Shown piece after piece: positions 12,631 to 25,500 of a DNA stretch of 64,000 bases (its first letter is position 1; each line of letters starts with the position of its first letter). Both the position numbers and the translations under genes were made by a program. This DNA comes from Liolophura sinensis. Taxonomy: Eukaryota; Mollusca; Polyplacophora; Chitonida; Chitonidae. Location of the stretch: positions 9,138,193 through 9,202,192 of the forward strand of contig NC_088306.1 in NCBI RefSeq assembly GCF_032854445.1, in the 5' to 3' direction. Under the pieces are notes generated by a model, which ran no database searches, was not told the origin of the DNA, and was given only the letters and a program-made list of their open reading frames with translations.

Positions 12631-13094
12631 AACAATTTAGACATACAACACTACAGTTATTATTATGTTTTACAGTTAATAGTATAGAGGTGAAAGAAAA
12701 ATTGACCACAGTTATTTTTCAATTTCGAGGCATATCAGAGTCATCAAGTCGGTCATCCAGAACACTGAAAAATCTTTTCTTAATTTTACCTTGAGCTTTT
12801 TAACACTGTGGGAATTGTAACCCTGCCATCAAAAGGATATTTTCCCTAATTTACATGCTTTTCACAGCACACAAAAAATTCTAAAAAAAAAAAGTAAAAT
12901 AGTTTTGGGGATGGTCTTGCCTAACAATTTGAATGGTACCTATATGTTCTCGGTCTCATCAATTATCCTGACTTTAACATACATGTAGTGTAGGTGAGAC
13001 CTGACAATATCAGCTGTTGTATGCACTTGAGATGTATAACAGTTCCCGTCTTGGGAATGTGTAGCTGGGTAGGTGAAACTGCAGCGAATCTTCA

Positions 13095-13312
13095 ATACCC
13101 TATTTCTTCAACTTTTCCACATGTTTAAGAGCAACTTTAAAGGCAATTTATCCACCTCTGATTATGTGTTTTGATTTTGACCCATTTATGTTTGCTCTGT
13201 TCAACAAACATCAAGGTATCTCAACAAAGATACTGTACCTTTTCATTGAGAGAAATGTTAATAAAATAATGCTTAAAACAACACGTACTGAACATGCGAA
13301 AAGGTTGAAGAC
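13095..13312. mobile_element. Inverted-repeat MITE, family C, degenerate
   Basis: Left end TATTTCTTCAACTTTTCCAC and right end CATGCGAAAAGGTTGAAGAC are the inverted family C ends; the centre is diverged. It lies just downstream of the S28 stop, possibly inside its 3' UTR. Confidence 0.7.
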
Positions 13313-13425
13313 ATATGGCACATTTATAAACAATATTTTGTTTGAGAACATTGATTGTCTCTTGTTTTCCTGAGCTAACTTTTTTACGGCTCATGATCTC
13401 ATAATGTAGATAGGTCTGTCAGTCT

Positions 13426-13532
13426 CTACTGAATCCACTGGCCAATCAGCTTAGATATGTTTTCCCGGGCGGTGACCAGCTGTTTTGGGTCGTCAGAGGA
13501 ATCCGGGTACATGTTAGCACAATGTGCTGTCC
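13426..13532 (-). CDS. S28 peptidase terminal exon carrying the catalytic His
   Basis: This last coding exon is too short to show as an ORF. The - strand acceptor is TTTTCAG. Two bases complete a Gly codon, followed by [12 protein letters not shown], then an AR...I..LIGQWIQ helix and TAG. It joins in phase with the exon ending IFIKG, giving the family-wide GTAHC motif. The intron before it spans 13533-20526 (6,994 bp) and holds the 110-bp array. Without this exon the enzyme would lack its catalytic His466. Confidence 0.95.
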
Positions 13533-16500
13533 CTGAAAATATGCATAATACATGTAACTATATACGAACATTACATAATACTCCTTAGTCATAAGACAGA
13601 GGGGTAAGTGGGAAGGTCTGGCAGCAACCTGTGGACGGTCGCGAGTTTCCCCCGGTTTCCTCCTACCATAACGCTGGCCGCCTTCGTATAAGTGAAATAT
13701 TCTTGCGTATGGTGTAAAACACCAATCAAATAAATAAATAAATAAATAAGACAGAGTGGGGAGATGGGGGGATGGGGGGGAGATGGGGGGATGGGGGGGG
13801 GGGGGAGATGGGGGGATGGGGGGGAGATGGGGGTGGGGTGGGTACAGGCAATATACTCGGGATAAAAGCTTGGAGAAATATACACTGTATCTTCCTTTCC
13901 TTCCTTTTTCTGTTATTTTTTTTCAAACAATTTTCAGCTTTACTTCAATATACAACCGAACCCGTATAACAGCTCAGCGCAGCTTTTAACGAAATACTTT
14001 TGGCTTGATCTTTCTATACATGATTAGTCAACTTTCTATGTCAGGCAACACGACATGACGCACACAAAATCTCTACATGTATGTGAAGGCCTACAGCTAA
14101 AAACACTGATTAACTTATTTAAATACACAAAATCCTAATACTGCCAAAAAATAAATAATAAATGCAATATTGAAGAGTGAAGGTTGAATACTATAAACAT
14201 TAACTGTTCAAGTGAGAAAAATAATAACAGATGATGCAAAGTGATAATGCTAGTTGACTGCAAAGTTGATATTGCTGCAACTGCAATTTTGGACCCATCT
14301 CAGGCTGCTTGTTATGTTTGTATAGTAAACCCTGTGAGTGGGGGCACTGTTCACATTACTGGCCAATGTCAATTGATTCATTTATCTTACTTATTCAATG
14401 CTCCTACTTCAGGTTGCTTGTCATGTTTGTATAGTAAACCCTGTGAGTGGGGGCACTGTTCACATTACTGGCCAATGCTATTTGATTCATTTATCTTACT
14501 TATTCAATTGCTCCTACTTCAGGTTGCTGGTTATGTTTGTATAGTAAAACCAGTGAGTGGGGGCACTGTTCACATTAATGGCCAATGTCAATTGATTCAT
14601 TTATCTTACTTATTCAATTGCTCCTACTTCAGGTTGCTTGTTATGTTTGTATAGTAAAACCAGTGAGTGGGGGCACTGTTCACATTACTGGCCAATGTCA
14701 TTTGATTCATTTATCTTACTTATTCAAATTCTCCTACTTCAGGATGCTTGTAATGTTTGTATAGTAAACCCTGTGAGTGGGGGCACTGTTCACATTACTG
14801 GCCAATGTCATTTGATTCATTTATCTTACTTATTCACTTGCTCCTACTTCATGTTGCCGGTTATGTTTGTATAGTAAAACCAGTGAGTGGGGGCACTGTT
14901 CACATTACTGGCCAATGTCATTTGATTCATTTATCTTACTTATTCACTTGCTCCTACTTCAGGTTGCTTGTTATGTTTGTATAGTAAACCCTGTGAGTGG
15001 GGGCACTGTTCACATTACTGCCCAATGTCATTTGATTTATTTATCTTACTTATTCACTTGCTCCTACTTCAGGTTGCTTGTTATGTTTGTATAGTAAACC
15101 CTGTGAGTGGGGGCACTGTTCACATTACTGGCCAATGTCATTTGATTCATTTATCTTACTTATTCACTTGCTCCTACTTCAGGTTGCTTGTCATGTTTGT
15201 ATAGTAAAACCAGTGAGTGAGGACACTGTTCACATTACTGGCCAATGTCATTTGATTCATTTATCTTACTTATTCACTTGCTCCTACTTCAGGTTGCTTG
15301 TTATGTTTGTATAGTAAACCCTGTGAGTGGGGGCACTGTTCACATTACTGCCCAATGTCATTTGATTTATTTATCTTACTTATTCACTTGCTCCTACTTC
15401 AGGTTGCTTGTTATGTTTGTATAGTAAACCCTGTGAGTGGGGGCACTGTTCACATTACTGCCCAATGTCATTTGATTTATTTATCTTACTTATTCACTTG
15501 CTCCTACTTCAGGTTGCTTGTTATGTTTGTATAGTAAACCCTGTGAGTGGGGGCACTGTTCACATTACTGGCCAATGTCATTTGATTCATTTATCTTACT
15601 TATTCAATTGCTCCTACTTCAGGTTGCTTGTTATGTTTGTATAGTAAAACCGGTGAGTGAGGACACTGTTCACATTACTGGCCAATGTCAGTTGATTCAT
15701 TTATCTTAATTATTCACTTGCTCCTACTTCAAGTTGCTGGTTATGTTTGTATAGTAAAACCAGTGAGTGGGGGCACTGTTCACATTACTGGCCAATGTCA
15801 GTTGATTCATTTATCTTAATTATTCACTTGCTCCTACTTCAGGTTGCTGGTTATGTTTGTATAGTAAAACCAGTGAGTGGGGGTACTGTTCACATTACTG
15901 GCCAATGTCAGTTGATTCATTTATCTTACTTATTCACTTGCTCCTACTTCATGTTGCCGGTTATGTTTGTATAGTAAAACCAGTGAGTGGGGGCACTGTT
16001 CACATTACTGGCCAATGTCATTTGATTTATTTATCTTACTTATTCACTTGCTCCTACTTCAGGTTGCTGGTTATGTTTGTATAGTAAAACCAGTGAGTGG
16101 GGGCACTGTTCACATTACTGGCCAATGTCATTTGATTCATTTATCTTACTTATTCACTTGCTCCTACTTCAGGTTGCTTGTTATGTTTGTATAGTAAACC
16201 CTGTGAGTGGGGGCACTGTTCACATTACTGCCCAATGTCATTTGATTTATTTATCTTACTTATTCACTTGCTCCTACTTCAGGTTGCTTGTTATGTTTGT
16301 ATAGTAAACCCTGTGAGTGGGGGCACTGTTCACATTACTGGCCAATGTCATTTGATTTATTTATCTTACTTATTCACTTGCTCCTACTTCAGGTTGCTTG
16401 TCATGTTTGTATAGTAAAACCAGTGAGTGAGGACACTGTTCACATTACTGGCCAATGTCATTTGATTCATTTATCTTACTTATTCAATTGCTCCTACTTC

Positions 16501-19500
16501 AGGTTGCTTGTTATGTTTGTATAGTAAAACCAGTGAGTGAGGACACTGTTCACATTACTGGCCAATGTCAGTTGATTCATTTATCTTAATTATTCACTTG
16601 CTCCTACTTCAGGTTGCTGGTTATGTTTGTATAGTAAAACCAGTGAGTGGGGGTACTGTTCACATTACTGGCCAATGTCAGTTGATTCATTTATCTTAAT
16701 TATTCACTTGCTCCTACTTCAGGTTGCTGGTTATGTTTGTATAGTAAAACCAGTGAGTGGGGGCACTGTTCACATTACTGGCCAATGTCATTTGATTCAT
16801 TTATCTTACTTATTCACTTGCTCCTTTTTCAGGTTGCTGGTTATGTTTGTATAGTAAAACCAGTGAGTGGGGGAACTGTTCACATTACTGGCCAATGTCA
16901 TTTGATTCATTTATCTTACTTATTCACTTGCTCCTACTTCAGGTTGCTTGTTATGTTTGTATAGTAAAACCAGTGAGTGGGGGCACTGTTCACATTACTG
17001 GCCAATGTCATTTGATTCATTTATCTTAATTATTCACTTGCTCCTACTTCAGGTTGCTGGTTATGTTTGTATAGTAAAACCAGTGAGTGGGGGCACTATT
17101 CACATTACTGGCCAATGTCATTTGATTCATTTATCTTACTTATTCACTTGCTCCTACTTCAGGTTGCTTGTTATGTTTGTATAGTAAACCCTGTGAGTGT
17201 GGGTACTGTTCACATTACTGGCCAATGTCAGTTGATTCATTTATCTTACTTATTCACTTGCTCCTACTTCAGGTTGCTTGTTATGTTTGTATAGCAAACC
17301 CTGTGAGTGTGGGTACTGTTCACATTACTGGCCAATGTCAATTGATTCATTTATCTTACTTATTCAATTGCTCCTACTTCAGGTTGCTTGTTATGTTTGT
17401 ATAGTAAACCCTGTGAGTGGGGGCACTGTTCACATTACTGGCCAATGTCATTTGATTCATTTATCTTACTTATTCAATTGCTCCTACTTCAGGTTGCTTG
17501 TTATGTTTGTATAGTAAAACCAATGAGTGGGGGAACTGTTCACATTACTGGCCAATGTCAATTGATTCATTTATCTTACTTATTCACTTGCTCCTACTTC
17601 AGGTTGCTTGTTATGTTTGTATAGTAAACCCTGTGAGTGGGGGCACTGTTCATATTACTGGCCAATGTCATTTGATTCATTTATCTTACTTATTCACTTG
17701 CTCCTACTTCAGGTTGCTGGTTATGTTTGTATAGTAAAACCAGTGAGTGGGGGCACTGTTCACATTACTGGCCAATGTCATTTGATTCATTTATCTTACT
17801 TATTCAATTGGTCCTACTTCAGGTTGCTTGTTATGTTTGTATAGCAAACCCTGTGAGTGGGGGCACCGTTCACATTACTGGCCAATGTCATTTGATTCAT
17901 TTATCTTACTTATTCACTTGCTCCTACTTCAGGTTGCTTGTTATGTTTGTATAGTAAACCCTGTGAGTGGGGGCACTGTTCATATTACTGGCCAATGTCA
18001 TTTGATTCATTTATCTTACTTATTCACTTGCTCCTACTTCAGGTTGCTTGTTATGTTTGTATAGTAAACCCTGTGAGTGGGGGCACTGTTCATATTACTG
18101 GCCAATGTCATTTGATTCATTTATCTTACTTATTCACTTGCTCCTACTTCAGGTTGCTGGTTATGTTTGTATAGTAAAACCATTGGGTGGGGGCACTGTT
18201 CACATTACTGGCCAATGTCATTTGATTCATTTGTCTTACTTATTCACTTGCTCCTACTTCAGGTTGCTGGTTATGTTTGTATAGTAAACCCTGTGAGTGG
18301 GGGAACTGTTCACATTACTGGCCAATGTCATTTGATTCATTTATCTTACTTATTCACTTGCTCCTACTTCAGGTTGCTGGTTATGTTTGTATAGTAAAAC
18401 CATTGAGTGGGGACACTGTTCACATTACTGGCCAATGTCATTTGATTCATTTATCTTACTTATTCACTTGCTCCTACTTCAGGTTGCTTGTTATGTTTGT
18501 ATAGTAAACCCTGTGAGTGGGGGCACTGTTCACATTACTGCCCAATGTCATTTGATTTATTTATCTTACTTATTCAAATGCTCCTACTTCAGGTTGCTGG
18601 TTATGTTTGTATAGTAAAACCATTGGGTGGGGGCACTGTTCACATTACTGGCCAATGTCATTTGATTCATTTATCTTACTTATTCAAATGCTCCTACTTC
18701 AGGTTGCTTGTTATATTTGTATAGCAAACCCTGTGAGTGGGGGCACTGTTCACATTACTGGCCAATGTCATTTGATTCATTTGTCTTACTTATTCAAATG
18801 CTCCTACTTCAGGTTGCTTGTTATGTTTGTATAGTAAAACCAGTGAGTGGGGGCACTGTTCACATTACTGGCCAATGTCATTTGATTCATTTATCTTACT
18901 TATTCACTTGCTCCTACTTCAGGTTGCTGGTTATGTTTGTATAGTAAAACCATTGAGTGGGGACACTGTTCACATTACTGGCCAATGTCATTTGATTCAT
19001 TTATCTTACTTATTCAAATGCTCCTACTTCAGGTTGCTTGTTATGTTTGTATAGTAAACCCTGTGAGTGGGGGCACTGTTCACATTACTGGCCAATGTCA
19101 TTTGATTCATTTATCTTACTTATTCACTTGCTCCTACTTCAGGTTTCTGGTTATGTTTGTATAGTAAAACCATTGAGTGGGGACACTGTTCACATTACTG
19201 GCCAATGTCATTTGATTCATTTATCTTACTTATTCACTTGCTCCTACTTCAGGTTGCTGGTTATGTTTGTATAGTAAAACCAGTGAGTGGGGGCACTGTT
19301 CACATTACTGCCCAATGTCATTTGATTTATTTATCTTACTTATTCACTTGCTCCTACTTCAGGTTGCTTGTTATGTTTGTATAGTAAACCCTGTGAGTGG
19401 GGGCACTGTTCACATTACTGGCCAATGTCATTTGATTCATTTATCTTACTTATTCACTTGCTCCTACTTCAGGTTGCTGGTTATGTTTGTATAGTAAAAC

Positions 19501-22500
19501 CATTGAGTGGGGACACTGTTCACATTACTGGCCAATGTCATTTGATTCATTTATCTTACTTATTCACTTGCTCCTACTTCAGGTTGCTTGTTATGTTTGT
19601 ATAGCAAACCCTGTGAGTGGGGGCACTGTTCACATTACTGGCCAATGTCATTTGATTCATTTATCTTACTTATTCAATTGCTCCTACTTCAGGTTGCTGG
19701 TTATGTTTGTATAGCAAACCCTGTGAGTGGGGGGCACTGTTCACATTACTGGCCAATGTCATTTGATTCATTTATCTTACTTATTCACTTCCTCTTTTAT
19801 GCCGTACCCTAATTCTTCAACCTTTTTGCATGTGATAGAGCAACTCATGGTCATTCAGTGCAATTCATGGTCATTTTTAATCTGATTTTGGAGACAAAAC
19901 TACATTGGTTGGACTGGCCAGTTTTAAAACTTCACAAAAAGTATAATTTTATCAATGTACACAGAAAAATACTTTCCGTATACATGTGAAAATACATGTG
20001 AAAAGGTTGAAGTATTACAGTACTCAGGTAGAAGGAAACTGGGCAGAGCCTGGGGGAAACCCATGACCAACAGCAGGTTGCTGACAGGCCTTCCCATGTA
20101 CGGCTGAAGAGGTAGCTATGATTATTTCCGTTTGTCAACATAGACATGTATTGGATTAGAGCACAGTACTGGTATTCAGGAATAGTTAACACATGAATAA
20201 AAGAGTTGGGTTTGGCCACTAGCGATGTATACCATGTACACTGACAGAGACCAGAATTCAGGCAAAACTGGCACTATCTGACAAATCTCCTGTCCTTAGA
20301 TTGTGAGTCTAAGGGAGCTAAATTCGAAAAGGCTTGATACCAAAGAGACCACTATAAACCACCGACCTTTGGTGAGTTACTTATGAACTCTCCCACAAGT
20401 GGCAAATGTCATACCCTGGAAGGCAAGTGGTCGGTAATGAACTTCATTTACCACCACATGAAAATTCCATGTCCGCGAATAGTAATGAACCCATGACCTG
20501 GTGATTCAAAGGTACGTCTTAATTACCTTTAATAAAGATGGCCTGACTGCCCTCTGTAAAGCCTAAGGCATGCCAGGGATCCACAGCTCCATTGATGTAC
20601 ACAATGTTAGTCAAGTTCAACAGCCTTCCTCCGTAGTTCATATTTGTCGCCTGGATACCAGCACTGAGAAATTCTTTGTTGAACTTGGGTCCAAAAATGT
20701 CTGTACATTGATTGATGAAGAAACTGGTGAGATAAAGAGAAAAAAATTTATTTTTATAATCAGATAAATTATGCATTGAATTTATCGATTAAAATACGTT
20801 TTGTTTTAATAACCGCAGATAAAGAAAGCTACAGTAATTTTAATCTAAGCTGAACATTAATGAAGACTGATTTTACCAACTGACGGTGTTAAACATCGTA
20901 CTCAAGAATTTTTCACTGTAATAAATGACACTGGTCAGATTAATATATGGAATCAACCGGAGTATCCGGAGTATCCGAAGTGTCCGGAGTATCCGTAGTG
21001 TCTGGAGAAAACCACAGCCCTTCACCCAGGTCCCATGGCAACCACGTGACCAATAGTCACAGTCGAATCAGGGGAGGCAACCTCACTGGTTACCTGCCTG
21101 ACAACTGCAGAAAGCCAGAATTTAACCATCTGACACAGTCATTAATGCGCTGAAAACAGATATTTATGATTTTAGCCACTGTTAATTACTTGTTTCTCTG
21201 CGTATGGTCAGGGTTTCCCCTGGGCTGTGCCCGGTTTTCACCCACCATAATGCTGGCAGCTGTCGAATAAGTGAAATATTCTTGAGTACGGCGTAAAACA
21301 CCAATCAAATAAATAAGTAAATAAATTACTTGTTTCTCGGCACAATTTTCTCAAAATCAAAGAGGCTCTGCGTGATAATTTTCGAAATGATTTCTTATCT
21401 AAAATAATAATAGTATGGTTTTGTAAACTGGACAGATAAAAAAACACAAAGTTTTATTTTTCATATTTTTTTCAAAACGATAGAAACAGCCACAAAAATA
21501 TAAATGACGGAGGGTTAGTATCAGAAACTAACAATTAATTATCTATGGCCTTTGTCTGTTAAAAGAGCTAGTATGACAGAAAATAAACATCGAAAAGAAA
21601 CTTTCTGAACTTACTCTTGTGTGAAATGTTTGCCAAATGGTTGTGGATTCCCAGTATCAGAGCTCTGAAAGAAGCCAAATTCTGTGCAGGTCTGGTATGT
21701 CCACTGTCTGCCTGCTCGCATGAAATGTAAAAGTACATGTATGTTTGAGGGGACAGACAAAAACCCCGGGGACAAACCCCTGCTGGACACATTCCCCCTC
21801 CACCAGTATTATGTGTATATGGTAAATGACATACGCTGCTTGCTCGTTTCAGAAAACTTGAAACACTCTCCTTGAAGTGATGTTTCACATTTCAATACTT
21901 GTTTGCAATAAATAAAAGCCCTTCTTTACTCGTTCAATCTCCATGTATTCTAACCTTTTTGGATGACATCGGAAAGAGCTATATATCTCTCAACGGTATA
22001 CAAAATTGCTCGATCTCCATTCCAGGCTTATCTTAAAACTAAAGAAGTTTTCAACAAGTTGTCAATTGTTCCTATCCCAGAAATAAAATTTACATGCTGT
22101 AGCCTAACACCTCTAGAGAAAATCGTTGATTCCAAATACTTGCAGCAGTGATGGTTTTAACCTCAGAGAACAAAGGGAGCAAAACTTGTGAGTGTGAATG
22201 TTGAAACACATGAAGTCAACATTCATTTTTCACGATTTTGGGGAGTAACGTATAAATTTTAATTTGTGGAGTTAATATAGAATTGTTCCAATTTAATGTT
22301 AAAATCACTGATTCATTTTACTTATCATATACATCTATGTAGAGCATATAAAATAGAAAAAAAATACACAATAACCTATAAAAATACATTTTAATATTTT
22401 ATTCCTTTTAAGAGTATTCAAAAATAATATTTTTCTTGTGAACTATGATATGATTTGGTTTTTTACATTTCTAAATAATCAAGATTTTCAAATACATTTG

Positions 22501-25500
22501 TTGAACACAAAAAATTGCATAAGATGTCTATAAAGCAACTCAAAATGCATACCTTACGGCAGGCGCGAGTTAATACCGTGAATCATAGCAAGCTATAACC
22601 TGTATGCCATGCTGAAATACTTCAATGAAATAAACAGAGTATAGCGGTAGAATAAACTTATACTTGCTTGACGAAAAGCAATAAAAGTCGATAATAATAT
22701 TAGAGACATCAAAGACAGTCATTTTTGGTGATACTATTTTGAAAACTTATGCGAGGAAAGCTGTTGAACAGGGGTGACAGACTGGGATACATTCTGATGA
22801 CAAGTTTTTAGATGGAAAACAAAGTCACACCACATGAATTCCCGTCAAAAAATGCTTAACATCATGTTTGTTAGACCGTCGTATATGTTTTGTAGATTAA
22901 TTAAGACAATGGGGCTATTGTCCACCTTGGCTTTTGTCCGCCTTGGTTTTTGCCCACCTTGGCTTTTGTCCACTTTGGCTTTTGTCCACTCTGACTTTTG
23001 TCCGCTAGAGCTTTTGTCCTGGAGTCATATATTTGGTTGCTAAGCAACCATGGAATGTCAAAGTGGAAAGTACTTGCCAAAAATGTAATACTAAAACCAT
23101 TTGTCTGCCAAATGAATATCTGTTATCCTGGACAAAAATTTTACATCAAGAAGCAAAACTTTATGTAAAACAGAACTTTGTCTAAGAAATCTTATTCAAG
23201 GGACTCTTCAAGGTCCTGATATGATGAAATGATGACATCATACATTAGTGGGAAAAGCCCAGACAGGAAGACGGGATACTCACTCTAAATTCGTAAAGTT
23301 TGATGATGTAAGGTATGTCATCAGTTTGTGATGTCATGACTGATTAAATGAAACTTTGTGTCATGACATGAAATGTTTTTCTCATGACATGAAATGTTTT
23401 TCTCATGAAATGAAAAATTTGTCCTCGATGAAATTTTGTTCCGGACAATTATTTTTGATTTTGGGTTAATTAATATCTGTTTCAGCTAGCAATGCAATAT
23501 TTTGGAAGAGTAACTGCATAAAAACCAAATTGTAAAAGACACACCAATGAACAGGCCCAATTTAATATCCCTTCGCTTTTCTCGCAAGCACAGGATTAAA
23601 AAACATTTAAAACAATATACAGTTGGGTTACTATTTAAAGTGGCCGTGAGTGGGAAGGTCTGACAGCACCCTGCGGATGGTCGTGGGTTTCCCCAGGCTC
23701 TACCAGGTTTCCTCCCACCATAATGCTGGCCGCCGTCGTATAAGTGAAATATTCTTGAGCACGGTGTAAAACACCAATCAAATAAACAAAATCAAATAAA
23801 TACTATTTCAAGTGACCTCATATTAACATATGTTAAATCCTGCATTGCATATCCTGGCTGTTCTACCTACCTCCCTCTGATGCGCTGCTGTTCCAGTCTG
23901 TCCTCTGCAGATCAGAGATCATTTTCTTGTAGCTGACATCCACACATTTCTGTTCGTAGGTTTCCATGATCAGACTGTTGACGGCTGCATATCTCTGCAA
24001 CACGTCAGCAACACTACTGTTGCACATGATGTCGCACAGAGTTGTTATAGTGATGTTTGTGCCTACAGCACCCTGCAAAAGAAAAATTATCATACATGTA
24101 CTTCAACATTTTTCCAGGGCCACAGGGCCTAGTCATTGACACGCTAGCCCTGCAAAGTGACCCTGGAGTCTCTCACCAATACTGTGAGTTCAAGTCCAGT
24201 TCATGCTGGCTTTATCTCCAATCATATATGAGAAGGTCTGCCAGTAACCTACAGATGGTCGTGAGTTTCAACTAGGCCCTGCTCAGGTTTTTTCCCCCCA
24301 TAATGTTGGCTACAGTTGCATAAGTGAAATATTCCTGAGTACTGCATAACAATCCAATCATATAAATTCAAAAACTACATCTTTCCATTTTGTCACTGAC
24401 ACTCTGTATGACAATAAATCATATTCTATTTGGCCACCAACTCTTTTCCATCTTTTTTCACGTTCTCTAATTCTTAGTAAAAGCCCTGCCTTGAGAATCT
24501 TTTAATAAAATATAAATTTTCTTCTTAAACAAATAAAAAGAATCTCCATTTGCTAAAAATCTGACTATACATCACCTTTTTTTAACCATTAAATCTGTGA
24601 CAGTTTACCTCAAAAGCCCTGTTATCCCGATTATATTGAACTACGTCCTCAAAGTTTCCGGCTAGGGTGGAGAAAAGATTGGACACATCATTGTCCGTCA
24701 CAATATCGTCACACAACCTGAAATGTACATGAACAAACATTTATTTATATATTTGTCTACTTGTTACGTTTTACATTGGTCTTTTTAAATAAGTAAATTT
24801 TTATTAACTACGCTAAATAACCTAAAATTTCACCCACAAAAGTGCATTTTTAGAGCGCAAATAAATGTTACAACATGTTATTTTTGGAGCTGAAACTTAC
24901 AATTTTCCAGTAGAATATCATCTCATGTTGCAAACAAACCTCAAAACACCTTTCTAAAATCAACAGTCTGAGAACTCTTAAAATCAAGAAAAATAGGCAA
25001 GTTACTCACACAAGTTATGGTCATATAGGGTAGTTATTTTACTAGTCTTTCTTATTTATTTATTTATTTATTTATTTATTGGATTGGTGTTTTACGTCGT
25101 ACTCAAGAATGTTTCACTTATACGACAGCAGCCAGCATTATGGTGGGAGTAAACCAGGCAGAGAATGAGGGAAACCCACAACCATCCGCAGGATGATTAG
25201 TCTGCCTTACAGGATTACTAAGGAAACTGGGAAACCACTGTGCATCAACTTTTACCTCAGAAATTTCATCCTATATTAGAATTAATTTTTTTTTTTTTTT
25301 TCTCTTTGGTGTTTTATTGATTTAGGCTGTTGGTTAACGTCATACTTAAGAGTTTTTCATTTATTTGATGACGGTCAATTTTATGGGTTGAGCAAACCAG
25401 TGTGCCTGGGGTAAACCACCAGCCTTTGGCAAGTTACTGATGAAGATTTGCACATACGACTACTGTTTCTTCAACACACATTACACCGCACAAACGACGA

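Larger units (their letters stand above)
9142..13425. other. Intergenic region between convergent WDR44 and S28 genes
   Basis: No coding exon was recognised in this 4.3 kb. It holds a SINE fragment (9738-9836), two tRNA-derived SINEs on the - strand (10150-10405, 12262-12630), a short direct repeat of GCTAGTGGTGA (11664-11705), a doubled segment near 12000-12035, and an inverted-repeat element (13095-13312). The 3' UTR of the S28 gene must extend leftward into this region. I found no clear AATAAA on the - strand close to the stop. Confidence 0.6.

Noticed and set aside
13589-13969. Proline- or glycine-rich ORFs
   Set aside because: They translate the G-rich repeat and the adjoining SINE inside the S28 intron.
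14301-19795. CRISPR array
   Set aside because: Units are contiguous with no unique spacers, and the window is eukaryotic.
14241-19812. Dozens of overlapping 60-137 aa ORFs in the 110-bp array
   Set aside because: The unit is not a multiple of three, all frames end at the same TAG, and the array lies inside an intron of a gene on the other strand. There is no sign of codon-level constraint.
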